Below, piece by piece: positions 1-6,368 of a stretch of DNA of 8,242 bases (positions are counted from its first letter, which is position 1; each line of letters starts with the position of its first letter). The notes under the pieces were generated by a model. The model was given only the letters and a program-made list of their open reading frames with translations, did not search any database and had not been told where the DNA came from. Location of the stretch: positions 1 through 8,242 of the forward strand of contig JAHKKL010000060.1 in the NCBI GenBank assembly GCA_020027635.1, read 5' to 3'. The stretch comes from Gammaproteobacteria bacterium (GTDB lineage: Bacteria; Pseudomonadota; Gammaproteobacteria; UBA9214). The translations under genes and the position numbers were made by a program.

Positions 1-1276
1 CTACCTCGGCATCGATGTCGGCACCTCGGGCTGCCGCGGCTGCGTCATCGACGCAGCGGCACACATCCAGGCCGAGGCATCCGCCCCCCTGCCTCCGCCC
101 GAACACAGGGACGGCGGATTCGAACAGGACGCGGAGATCTGGTGGGCGGCGATGGGCGAGGTCCTCGACCGGCTCGCCGCAAAGCTGCCGCTCGGCGGGA
201 TTGACGCGATTGCCGTCGACGGCACCTCGGGCACGCTGCTGTGCTGCGACGCCGGGGGCACGCCGCTCGGGCCGGCCCTGATGTACCACGATGCGCGCGC
301 CATCGAAGAAGCGCGGGAAATCTCCGCCCTAGCACCGCCGGAGAGCGCCGCCCACGGCCCGACCTCGAGCCTCGCCAAGCTGCTCTACCTGCATGCGGCG
401 GGACAGACCCGCGAGGCCCGCCATGCGCTGCATCAGGCCGACTGGTTGGCGGGACGTCTGGCCGGCCACCAGGGCGTCAGCGACGAGAACAACGCCGCGA
501 AACTGGGCTACGATGCGGTCGATCGCGTCTGGCCGGCGTGGCTGGAACGCCTGGGTATCCCGCGCGAACTGCTGCCCGAGGTAGTCCCGTCTGGCCGGCC
601 GATCGGGACGATCGACCCGATCTTATGCAATCGCTGGGGATTCTCCGCCGGAACCCGCATCGTCAGCGGGACCACCGACAGCACGGCCGGGTTCATCGCG
701 ACGGGCGCGGCTCCCGGCGAGGCCGTCACCTCGCTCGGCAGCACGCTGGTGCTGAAGGTGTGCGCGGAGCGCCCGGTGTTCGCCCCGCGCTACGGCGTCT
801 ACAGCCACCGGCTGGGAGATCACTGGCTGGTGGGCGGGGCGTCGAACAGCGGCGGCACGGTGCTGCGCCGCTACTTTTCGCCCGCGGAGATCGAACGGCT
901 CTCGGCGCGCGTACAGCCCGGCAAACCCACCGGCCTGGACTACTATCCGCTGCCTGCACCCGGTGAACGCTTTCCCGAGTACAATCCCCAACTGCCGCCG
1001 CGGCTCGAACCGCGACCGGAAGATGATGCTGTGTTCTTTCAAGGCATCCTAGAAGGGATCGCGGCCATCGAACGGCGCGGCTACCGCCTGCTCGAGGCAC
1101 TGGGCGCGCACTACCCGCTGCGGGTCCATAGCGTTGGCGGCGGCGCGGCCAATAGCGCTTGGCGGGCCATCCGGGAGACGCTGCTCGGGATTCCGGTCAT
1201 TGCCGCGAGTCACCAGAGCGCCGCCTACGGTGCGGCCCTGCTCGCCCGTCGCGGCGCTGAATATTCCACGAGGTAG
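1..1276 (+). CDS. D-ribulose kinase (FGGY family), 5' end outside the window
   Basis: FGGY carbohydrate kinase, probably ATP + D-ribulose to D-ribulose 5-phosphate in the cytoplasm. The reading frame is open from base 2; 424 residues are visible before the TAG at 1274-1276. The first visible residues, YLGIDVGTSG, are the family's N-terminal phosphate-binding motif, so only a few residues are missing. Other landmarks (visible numbering): DGTSGT at 73-78, GTTDS with the likely catalytic base Asp226, GEAVTSLGST shortly after, GLDYYPLP and GERFPEYNP mid-C-terminal half, and the nucleotide-binding GGGAAN at 379-384. From memory, these segments and the roughly 425-residue length match the Synechococcus SePSK / Arabidopsis XK-1 enzymes, shown to be D-ribulose kinases, better than xylulokinase (about 480-500 residues). 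cysZ follows after 3 bases, probably cotranscribed. The FGGY assignment is very secure; the substrate is inferred from homology. Confidence 0.85.
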   Translation, partial: YLGIDVGTSGCRGCVIDAAAHIQAEASAPLPPPEHRDGGFEQDAEIWWAAMGEVLDRLAAKLPLGGIDAIAVDGTSGTLLCCDAGGTPLGPALMYHDARAIEEAREISALAPPESAAHGPTSSLAKLLYLHAAGQTREARHALHQADWLAGRLAGHQGVSDENNAAKLGYDAVDRVWPAWLERLGIPRELLPEVVPSGRPIGTIDPILCNRWGFSAGTRIVSGTTDSTAGFIATGAAPGEAVTSLGSTLVLKVCAERPVFAPRYGVYSHRLGDHWLVGGASNSGGTVLRRYFSPAEIERLSARVQPGKPTGLDYYPLPAPGERFPEYNPQLPPRLEPRPEDDAVFFQGILEGIAAIERRGYRLLEALGAHYPLRVHSVGGGAANSAWRAIRETLLGIPVIAASHQSAAYGAALLARRGAEYSTR

Positions 1277-1279
1277 CCG

Positions 1280-2026
1280 ATGAAAGACGTGGTCAAGGGA
1301 ACGCAGTATCTGAGGGAAGGCCTGCGCCTCATACGCCAGCCGGGCTTGCGCCGCTACGTGGCCATGCCATTGCTCATCAGCGTGGTGATCTTCACCACGG
1401 CCATCCTGGCCGGCGTCCACTGGCTGGAGGTGCTGCTTACCTGGCTGCTGGGCTGGCTGCCGGACTGGCTCGACTGGCTGCGGTACCTGCTGTGGCCGCT
1501 GTTCGCGCTCACCGGGGTGCTGCTGGTCTTCTATACCTTCAGCCTGCTCACCAATCTGATCGCCGCACCCTTCAACGGCCTGCTGGCCGAGGCCGTGGAA
1601 CGCCACCTGGACGGAACGTCCATGGCTGACGCCGGCGGCTGGCGGGCGCTGCTCAAGGACATCCTGCCCAGCCTCTACTCGGAGCTGCGCAAGCTCGTCT
1701 ACTTCGCCCTGCGCGCCCTGCCGCTCGGTCTGCTGTTCCTGATCCCGCCGGTGAACCTCGCCGCCCCCTTCCTGTGGGCGTTGTTCAGCGCCTGGATGCT
1801 GGCCATCGAATACATGGATTACCCGATGGCCAACCACCGGCTGCATTTCGCGGAACAGCGCCGACGGCTGCGCGGGCGCCGGCTGCTCTCCTGGGGATTC
1901 GGCGGCGCGTCGTTGCTGATGACCGTGATACCGGTGGTGAACTTCCTCGCCATGCCGGCCTCCGTCGCCGGCGCCACGGCGATGTGGGTCAGGGAATTCA
2001 AGCAAGCTGGCCAAGTGAATACATAA
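1280..2026 (+). CDS. cysZ: CysZ-type sulfate permease (EI24 family)
   Basis: Inner-membrane protein of 248 residues (E. coli CysZ is about 253) that admits sulfate for assimilation into cysteine. Hydrophobic segments lie at about residues 28-46, 70-92, a hairpin-like stretch at 141-178, and 204-237. The family signatures are visible: NLIAAPFNGLLAE at 92-104 just after the second membrane segment, and EYMDYPMANH at 177-186. ATG at 1280 is preceded by GAGG inside the end of the kinase gene (1270-1273), six bases from the start. The 3-base gap implies cotranscription, perhaps translational coupling, with the sugar kinase. No other sulfate-assimilation gene is in the window, so the link to cysteine synthesis rests on the family alone. 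Transcription runs toward REP doublet A, which may act as or beside a terminator. Confidence 0.9.
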   Translation: MKDVVKGTQYLREGLRLIRQPGLRRYVAMPLLISVVIFTTAILAGVHWLEVLLTWLLGWLPDWLDWLRYLLWPLFALTGVLLVFYTFSLLTNLIAAPFNGLLAEAVERHLDGTSMADAGGWRALLKDILPSLYSELRKLVYFALRALPLGLLFLIPPVNLAAPFLWALFSAWMLAIEYMDYPMANHRLHFAEQRRRLRGRRLLSWGFGGASLLMTVIPVVNFLAMPASVAGATAMWVREFKQAGQVNT

Positions 2027-2052
2027 TTACATTCACCGCAGAGAAGCAGCGC

Positions 2053-2139
2053 GTAGGTTGGGCTGAACGAACGTGAAGCCCAACAATGCCGGTTCCCGCA
2101 TCCTCACCGTTGGGCTTCGCTGCGATCAGCCCAACCTAC
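2053..2139. repeat. REP doublet A (inverted pair of GTAG-footed palindromes)
   Basis: Two inverted units face each other in the 159-base gap between the convergent cysZ and aminotransferase genes. The left unit is GTAG (2053-2056), stem GTTGGGCT (2057-2064), a 12-base loop GAACGAACGTGA, and stem AGCCCAAC (2077-2084). The right unit is its inverse: stem GTTGGGCT (2109-2116), stem AGCCCAAC (2128-2135), then CTAC (2136-2139). About 24 bases separate them. A GTAG tetranucleotide at the foot of an imperfect hairpin is the hallmark of REP sequences mobilised by RAYT (Y1-type) transposases, and head-to-head pairs are called BIMEs. Either hairpin could also block transcription from the two converging genes. 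No RAYT gene is in the window. Confidence 0.85.
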
Positions 2140-2185
2140 AAGAAAATATGAATTGCGTTAATTCACCCACACGGCGCCTTGCGAG

Positions 2186-3346
2186 CTAGCCTCCCAGGTA
2201 TTCCTTCAGGCGTCGCACGCCTTCCTGCAGGTTTTCCATCGAGGTGGTGTAGGCGAAGCGCACGTGCCGTTCGGACTGGTGGTCGCCGAAATCGATCCCC
2301 GGGGTTATCGCCACGCCGGCCTCCTCCAGCAACCGCACCGAGAACCCGTAGCTGTCGCCGGTGAAACGGCTACAGTCGGCATAGAGGTAAAAGGCGCCTT
2401 CCGGCGTGCCGGCGATAACGAAGCCGAGGCCGCGCAATGCCGGCAGCAGGTAGTCGCGCCGCGCGCGGTATTCCAGCCGGCGCGCCTCGAGGATGGCAAT
2501 GTTTTCGGGGTCGAACGCCGAGAGCGCGGCGTACTGGGCCAGCGTCGGCGCCGCGAGATACAGGTTCTGCGCCAGCTTGTCGATCTCGGCGACGTACTCC
2601 CGCGGCGCCACCAGCCAGCCCAGGCGCCAGCCCGTCATGCCGAAGTACTTGGAGAAGCTGTTGATGACGAAGATATCGTCGGAGACGGCAAGCGCGGTTC
2701 CCGCCGCTTCGCCGTAGGTCAGGCCATGATAGATCTCGTCCACCACCAGGCGACCGCCATGTGATTGCGTCACCGTAAAGAGCGCGCGGATATCCGCTTC
2801 GGACAGGAGCGTACCGGTCGGGTTGGAGGGCGAGGCCACCAGCAAGGCGGCCACGGACCCCTGCCAGGCGGCGTTGACCGTGGCGGCATCGGGCTGGTAG
2901 TTCGTCGCGGCGTCCACCGGCAGGCCGACCGGCACGCCGTTCAGCAGATGGACGAAATTGCGGTTGCACGGGTAGCCCGGGTCGGACATCAATACCCGGT
3001 CACCCGGATCGACCAGAACCGCGAGCACCAGTTGCAGGGCGGCCGAGGCGCCGGGCGTGATCACGATGCGCTCCGCTTCGACCTCGACGCCGTAACGCTC
3101 GCGGTAAAACCCGGACAGGCGCCGGCGCAATACCGCCAGTCCCACCGCCGGGGTGTAATGCGTCCGGCCCTCTCGCAGCGCCCGGATACCGGCGTCGATC
3201 ACCGGTTGCGGCGTCACGAAGTCCGGCTCGCCGATCTCCATGTGGACGATGGAACGCCCGCCGGCTTCCAGCTCCCGTGCGCGCGCCAGCAAGGCCATCA
3301 CGTGAAAGGGCCGTATGTTCGCCATGCGGCGGGCGAGTCTGGACAT
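2186..3346 (-). CDS. class I/II PLP-dependent aminotransferase
   Basis: Cytoplasmic fold-type I aminotransferase of 386 residues, typical length. Conserved sites: EIGEPDF at 38-43 near the N-terminus, HYTPAVG at 63-69, SNPTG with Asn175, VVDEIY with Asp203 (pairs with the pyridine nitrogen) and Tyr206, SFSK with the PLP lysine Lys233, GMTGWRLGW with Arg241 (phosphate contact), and HVRFAYT with Arg363, the expected substrate-carboxylate arginine. This resembles the aspartate/alanine aminotransferase subgroup (AspC of Thermus type, AlaA-like), but the amino-acid substrate cannot be read from the sequence. The start overlaps the stop of the upstream phosphatase gene as TAATG, and GGAG (minus strand, at 3358-3355) lies eight bases before the ATG inside that gene, so the two are one operon and probably translationally coupled. 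Stop is TAG at 2188-2186. Confidence 0.92.
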   Translation of the reverse strand: MSRLARRMANIRPFHVMALLARARELEAGGRSIVHMEIGEPDFVTPQPVIDAGIRALREGRTHYTPAVGLAVLRRRLSGFYRERYGVEVEAERIVITPGASAALQLVLAVLVDPGDRVLMSDPGYPCNRNFVHLLNGVPVGLPVDAATNYQPDAATVNAAWQGSVAALLVASPSNPTGTLLSEADIRALFTVTQSHGGRLVVDEIYHGLTYGEAAGTALAVSDDIFVINSFSKYFGMTGWRLGWLVAPREYVAEIDKLAQNLYLAAPTLAQYAALSAFDPENIAILEARRLEYRARRDYLLPALRGLGFVIAGTPEGAFYLYADCSRFTGDSYGFSVRLLEEAGVAITPGIDFGDHQSERHVRFAYTTSMENLQEGVRRLKEYLGG

Positions 3347-4170
3347 TAACCGCGCTCCCCCGCTCCGGTCGCCGCACGGCGCGACGGCCAGGCGCTGGCA
3401 TGCACGCGCCGCAGGAAGGCGATATCGACCATCCCGCCGGGGTCCGGCCCGCCGGCGATCCGCTGGCAGGGATGGCCGGGTTCGCCCAACCCGTCGAGCA
3501 CCACGGCGGCGCCGCTGAAATCCTGATCCCGGGTATAGCCGTTGACGGTGATCAAAACCTCCACGCCCGCCTGCCTCGCCGCGATCAGGCCATTGACCGA
3601 ATCCTCGATGGCGAGGCAGCGATCGGCCGTCAGGCCCAGCCGCTCGAGCGCAAAGTGGTAGACATCCGGAGCGGGCTTCTTGTTGGGTGCGGCATCAGCG
3701 GCCGCGATCAGGTCGAACCAGCCCGTGGCATCCGTGCTGAAACTGTGTTCAAGCAAGCGGTACACATTCTCCGGCGTGGTGGTGGTCGCGATAGCCAGGC
3801 GCAGCCCCTGCGCCCGCGCTTCCCGGATCAGACGCTCGACACCCGGGCGCAGCGGGACGTCACCCCGCGAGAGCATCTGCACATAACTACGCGTCTTGTC
3901 GCGATGCAGTCCGGCGATAAAGGCATCGAGATCGCCCGCGGGCCGGAAGGATGGCGCATGGCGGTCGAGATAAAAGCGAATGCGCTCCCGGCCGCCCGTG
4001 ACGAGCAACAGCTCCCGGTAGAGCGCCTCGTCCCAGTGCCAGTCCAGACCGGCGCCGGAGAATGCGGCGTTGAACGCCACGCGGTGAGTATCTTCGGTAT
4101 CCGCGAGGGTGCCGTCAACATCGAACAACAGGGCCTCGAGCGCGGGTACCGTCAATGCATCGTGAGACAT
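3346..4170 (-). CDS. cbbY: CbbY-like HAD phosphatase (likely xylulose-1,5-bisphosphate phosphatase)
   Basis: HAD-superfamily hydrolase of 274 residues, beta-phosphoglucomutase/CbbY branch. Motif I is FDVDGT at 16-21, with nucleophile Asp17 and acid/base Asp19; motif II lies in ATTTTP at 128-133; motif III in NKKPAPDVY at 163-171; motif IV is IEDS at 188-191. The cap loop TGGRERI at 58-64 and the LFDVDGTLADTE start closely recall Rhodobacter sphaeroides CbbY, which dephosphorylates the RuBisCO inhibitor xylulose 1,5-bisphosphate to xylulose 5-phosphate. The frame extends to a GTG at 4242, but the ATG at 4170 is preferred: it puts the first strand about 10 residues in, as in relatives, and the extra 24 residues are low-complexity Pro/Arg/Gly. 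No strong Shine-Dalgarno precedes either start. It is the first gene of an operon with the aminotransferase. The specific substrate is inferred; other small sugar phosphates are possible. Confidence 0.82.
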   Translation of the reverse strand: MSHDALTVPALEALLFDVDGTLADTEDTHRVAFNAAFSGAGLDWHWDEALYRELLLVTGGRERIRFYLDRHAPSFRPAGDLDAFIAGLHRDKTRSYVQMLSRGDVPLRPGVERLIREARAQGLRLAIATTTTPENVYRLLEHSFSTDATGWFDLIAAADAAPNKKPAPDVYHFALERLGLTADRCLAIEDSVNGLIAARQAGVEVLITVNGYTRDQDFSGAAVVLDGLGEPGHPCQRIAGGPDPGGMVDIAFLRRVHASAWPSRRAATGAGERG

Positions 4171-4247
4171 AGCCAGGGTATTTGTAGGGCCCGGTCTGCA
4201 TCGCCGGGGCGCGCCCGTCGGACCTGTTGAACGCGGTGCCACCGTTC

Positions 4248-4275
4248 TTGACTAATGGCGAAAGAGGCGTATAAA
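4248..4275 (+). promoter_or_regulatory. sigma-70-type promoter of dksA
   Basis: TTGACT (4248-4253) and TATAAA (4270-4275) are separated by 16 bases, each one mismatch from consensus. The predicted start is near 4282, giving an untranslated leader of about 110 bases before the dksA ATG. The sequence just after the -10 box (AACGCCCC, 4277-4284) is GC-rich around the predicted start, a feature shared by promoters inhibited by DksA/ppGpp. E. coli dksA is known to be negatively autoregulated, so feedback is plausible but unproven. The leader also holds AACAG/CTGTT (4353-4357, 4371-4375) and CCGG/CCGG (4367-4370, 4377-4380) inverted pairs; the second overlaps the ribosome binding site, but with only 4 bp it is weak. 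Confidence 0.65.
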
Positions 4276-4378
4276 TAACGCCCCTGTAACGTACTGCCTG
4301 CCAATAACCAGCTTTTTTACAATGGCTTGAAACATTAATTACTTGGATGAGGAACAGTTGGTCAACCCGGCTGTTTCC

Positions 4379-4383
4379 GGAGA
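4379..4383 (+). promoter_or_regulatory. ribosome binding site fixing the dksA start
   Basis: GGAGA lies eight bases before the ATG at 4392. An in-frame ATG at 4347 would add 15 residues, but it has no Shine-Dalgarno and those residues resemble nothing in the family, so 4392 is taken as the start. Confidence 0.75.
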
Positions 4384-4391
4384 TAGTTTAC

Positions 4392-5042
4392 ATGGCTGTC
4401 AAAAAGAAAACAGCGAAACCCAAGGCTACGGCAAAGAAGAAGACCACCGTCAAGAAGCCGGTGGTCAAGAAGACAGTCAGCCGAAGCGCTCCGGTCAAGA
4501 AGGCGAGCAGCAGTAAAACCGTAAAAAAGGCCACACCCGTAACAAAACCGGCAACCGTGATCAAGCTCACCACGAAGAAGAAAACCGCCCCGTCCAAACC
4601 CGCCAAGGTGGCGCCGGGCAAGAGCAAGGTAGGACCTGTGCCGGGCATCGCGGCCTATCATGAAACCAAGGGCGAGGAATACATGAATGAGGCCCAGGTC
4701 GCGCACTTCAGGAACATTCTGCTGAGCTGGAAAAAGGAACTGATGGAAGAGGTGGACCGCACGGTACACCACATGCAGGATGACGCGGCGAATTTCCCCG
4801 ATCCGAACGACCGGGCGACGCAGGAATCGGAATTCAGCATGGAGCTGCGCGCCCGCGACCGGGAGCGCAAGCTGATCAAGAAAATCGACGAGGCGCTGGA
4901 GCACCTCGACGACAATGAATACGGCTACTGCGAGGCCTGCGGTGTCGAAATCGGGGTGAAGCGTCTCGAGGCCCGGCCGACCGCCAACCTGTGCATCGAC
5001 TGCAAGATACTCGACGAGATCCGGGAAAAGCAGATGGGATAG
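4392..5042 (+). CDS. dksA: RNA polymerase-binding transcription factor DksA with Lys-rich N-terminal extension
   Basis: DksA binds the secondary channel of RNA polymerase and, with ppGpp, represses rRNA promoters and activates amino-acid promoters. The protein has 216 residues against 151 in E. coli. Residues from about 85 onward are a full DksA: GEEYMNEAQ at 94-102, the coiled-coil HMQDDAANFPDPNDRATQ with tip acids Asp137 and Asp140 (E. coli Asp71, Asp74), and a four-cysteine zinc finger Cys180, Cys183, Cys201, Cys204 (E. coli 114, 117, 135, 138). A constant offset of 66 aligns all of these. Residues 1-79 contain 26 Lys and one Arg with no acidic residue, interspersed with Ala/Thr/Val/Pro, like histone H1 tails or AlgP. 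This tail is probably disordered and nucleic-acid-binding. It is followed by a REP doublet and then gluQ, a dksA-gluQ order also found in E. coli. Confidence 0.96.
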   Translation: MAVKKKTAKPKATAKKKTTVKKPVVKKTVSRSAPVKKASSSKTVKKATPVTKPATVIKLTTKKKTAPSKPAKVAPGKSKVGPVPGIAAYHETKGEEYMNEAQVAHFRNILLSWKKELMEEVDRTVHHMQDDAANFPDPNDRATQESEFSMELRARDRERKLIKKIDEALEHLDDNEYGYCEACGVEIGVKRLEARPTANLCIDCKILDEIREKQMG

Positions 5043-5077
5043 CCTTCCCGCCCGAAGATTTCATTTACAACAGAAAT

Positions 5078-5205
5078 GTAGGGTGGGTTAGCGTTTTTTG
5101 CGTAACCCACCAGGCGTTGCGTAGCAACACAACGCATTTTTTGATGAGTGCCTGGCGGCACAGTTGGTGGGTTACGGCACCAACGGCGTGCCTAACCCAC
5201 CCTAC
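5078..5205. repeat. REP doublet B (GGTGGGTTA family)
   Basis: An inverted pair of GTAG-footed hairpins fills more than half of the dksA-gluQ gap. The left unit is GTAG (5078-5081), stem GGTGGGTTA (5082-5090), a 12-base loop with a T6 run, and stem TAACCCACC (5103-5111). The right unit is stem GGTGGGTTA (5166-5174), an inner GGCAC/GTGCC extension (5176-5180, 5188-5192) past a bulged C, stem TAACCCACC (5193-5201), and CTAC (5202-5205). The 54 bases between carry further small inverted pairs, GCGTTG/CAACGC (5114-5119, 5130-5135) and GTTGC/GCAAC (5116-5120, 5124-5128). Stem and loops differ from doublets A and C, so it is a separate REP family. It could attenuate read-through from dksA into gluQ. 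Confidence 0.85.
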
Positions 5206-5276
5206 ATCGATTGTGGAACCGCCTTTGTAACTGCCATTCGGCTCAGACCGGCTTTAGCGTTTACATCTGACCGACA

Positions 5277-6206
5277 ATGCCCCGTTCCGGAACAGAGACA
5301 AAACCCTATCGCGGCCGCTTCGCGCCCTCGCCGACCGGCCCGCTGCATTTCGGCTCGATGGTGGCCGCGGTCGGCAGCTACCTCGATGCGCGCCATCACC
5401 GCGGCGAGTGGCGGCTGCGCATCGAGGACATCGACCCGCCGCGCGAGGTGCCCGGCGCCGCCGACGGCATCCTGAGGACACTCGAAGCATTCGGCCTGGA
5501 ATGGGACGGCGCGGTGTCCTACCAGAGCCGGCGCAGGGACCGGTACGAGGCGGCGCTCGCACGGCTGGAGCAACTCGGATTGCTCTACGGCTGCGCCTGT
5601 ACGCGCAGGGAAATTCCGGACAGCGGCCTGCCCGGCGCTGGCGGCGCCGTGTATCCGGGCATCTGCCGCGGGGGACTGCCGCCGGGACGCACCGCGCGAT
5701 CGCTGCGGGTGCGCGTCGACGACAGCGGCATCGGGGTGCACGACCGTCTGCAGGGCCATACCCGCCAGTCGTTGCGCGAGGAGGAGGGTGATTTTATCGT
5801 GCGCCGCGCCGACGGCCTCATCGCCTACCAGCTCGCCGTCGTGGTCGACGATGCCGCGCAGCGGATAACCCATGTCGTACGGGGCGCCGATCTGCTCGAT
5901 TCGACGCCGCGGCAGATCTACCTGCAGCGGCTGCTCGGATTGTCCACCCCCGACTACCTGCACCTGCCGGTGGCCGTGAACGGCGCCGGCGAGAAACTCG
6001 CCAAACAGACGCGCGCCCGCGAGGTCAGTCCGGAGCATGCCGGCCGCATCCTGCGGGATGTGCTGCGCTTCCTGCGCCAGCGACTGCCCGAGTCGGCCGA
6101 CGATGCCACGCCGGAGGAACTGCGGCAGTGGGCGATAGCACACTGGGATGTCCGGGCCATCCCCGCCGGCCGCGCCCTGCCCTCACCAACGCGATACGTC
6201 GTCTGA
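5277..6206 (+). CDS. gluQ: glutamyl-Q tRNA(Asp) synthetase
   Basis: Truncated glutamyl-tRNA synthetase paralogue that activates glutamate and attaches it to queuosine at position 34 of tRNA(Asp), not to the acceptor end. 309 residues, matching the catalytic domain only; the anticodon-binding domain of GltX is absent, as expected. RFAPSPTGPLHFGS at 14-27 contains the HIGH-like His24-Phe-Gly-Ser27; RIEDIDPPREVPGAA at 48-62 is a family block; a zinc site is suggested by Cys106-x-Cys108, Tyr126 and Cys130; VVVDD at 188-192 and VRGADLL at 201-207 are conserved; the KMSKS-like loop reads KLAKQ at 240-244, where E. coli has KLSKQ. The ATG at 5277 has no clear Shine-Dalgarno but gives the usual short N-terminus. 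It lies 234 bases after dksA with a REP doublet between, so expression may depend on read-through or its own unrecognised promoter. Confidence 0.95.
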   Translation: MPRSGTETKPYRGRFAPSPTGPLHFGSMVAAVGSYLDARHHRGEWRLRIEDIDPPREVPGAADGILRTLEAFGLEWDGAVSYQSRRRDRYEAALARLEQLGLLYGCACTRREIPDSGLPGAGGAVYPGICRGGLPPGRTARSLRVRVDDSGIGVHDRLQGHTRQSLREEEGDFIVRRADGLIAYQLAVVVDDAAQRITHVVRGADLLDSTPRQIYLQRLLGLSTPDYLHLPVAVNGAGEKLAKQTRAREVSPEHAGRILRDVLRFLRQRLPESADDATPEELRQWAIAHWDVRAIPAGRALPSPTRYVV

Positions 6207-6230
6207 TCCGACTAGCGCTTACATAAATAA

Positions 6231-6286
6231 GTAGCCTGGGTTGAACGCAGTGAAACCCGGGTTTCACTGCGTTCAACCCAGGCTAC
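6231..6286. repeat. REP doublet C: perfect 56-nt palindrome
   Basis: The sequence from GTAG (6231-6234) to CTAC (6283-6286) is a perfect palindrome with no spacer, centred on CCCGGG between 6258 and 6259. It also reads as two abutting, overlapping REP units: GTAG, stem CCTGGGTT (6235-6242), loop GAACGCAGTGA (6243-6253), stem AACCCGGG (6254-6261, one T-G pair), and the exact inverse. The loop nearly matches that of doublet A, although the stems differ. It begins 24 bases after the gluQ stop and could serve as its transcription end or processing signal, although no T-run follows. Confidence 0.87.
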
Positions 6287-6331
6287 CTCCCGCGCCCGTG
6301 CACTAGATCGATTAACGCCCGCAAACAGGCT

Positions 6332-6360
6332 CTGGCGCCAGCGTTTTCCGTAGATATAAT
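6332..6360 (+). promoter_or_regulatory. candidate acs promoter
   Basis: TATAAT (6355-6360) is a perfect -10 box. At 17-base spacing the -35 position reads CTGGCG (6332-6337), only three of six matches, so an activator would probably be needed, as CRP is for E. coli acs. The -35 position lies within a 10-bp palindrome CTGGCGCCAG (6332-6341) that could be an operator. A start near 6367 would place the 25-bp inverted repeat at the very 5' end of the acs mRNA. No CRP-like site was recognised. Confidence 0.45.
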
Positions 6361-6368
6361 GGCTGACC

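Noticed and set aside
1049..2014. A 321-codon open frame on the minus strand opposite the kinase end and cysZ
   Set aside because: Gln/Arg/Gly-rich shadow of cysZ that spans a gene junction and has no domain. CysZ signatures are clear on the other strand.
2053..2139. REP doublet A as a plain rho-independent terminator
   Set aside because: The hairpins have GTAG feet and no T-run follows either stem. They match REP structure, although termination as a side effect is possible.
4181..4186. TACAAA as a minus-strand -10 box for the HAD operon
   Set aside because: It would start transcription only a few bases before the ATG at 4170, leaving no room for a ribosome binding site, and no -35 box pairs with it.
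3277..4230. A 317-codon plus-strand open frame opposite the HAD phosphatase
   Set aside because: No recognisable domain and compositionally biased. All four HAD motifs lie on the minus strand.
4171..4242. Upstream GTG start for the HAD phosphatase, adding 24 residues
   Set aside because: The added residues are Pro/Arg/Gly-rich, unlike the family, and no ribosome binding site is seen. ATG at 4170 fits the usual N-terminus.
5202..6143. A 313-codon open frame on the minus strand opposite gluQ
   Set aside because: Shadow frame; it runs out through the REP doublet, and gluQ motifs are intact on the plus strand.
6334..6350. Possible sigma-54 promoter (TGGCGCC then TTTTCC) upstream of acs
   Set aside because: The essential GC of the -12 element is missing, whereas a perfect TATAAT lies just downstream.
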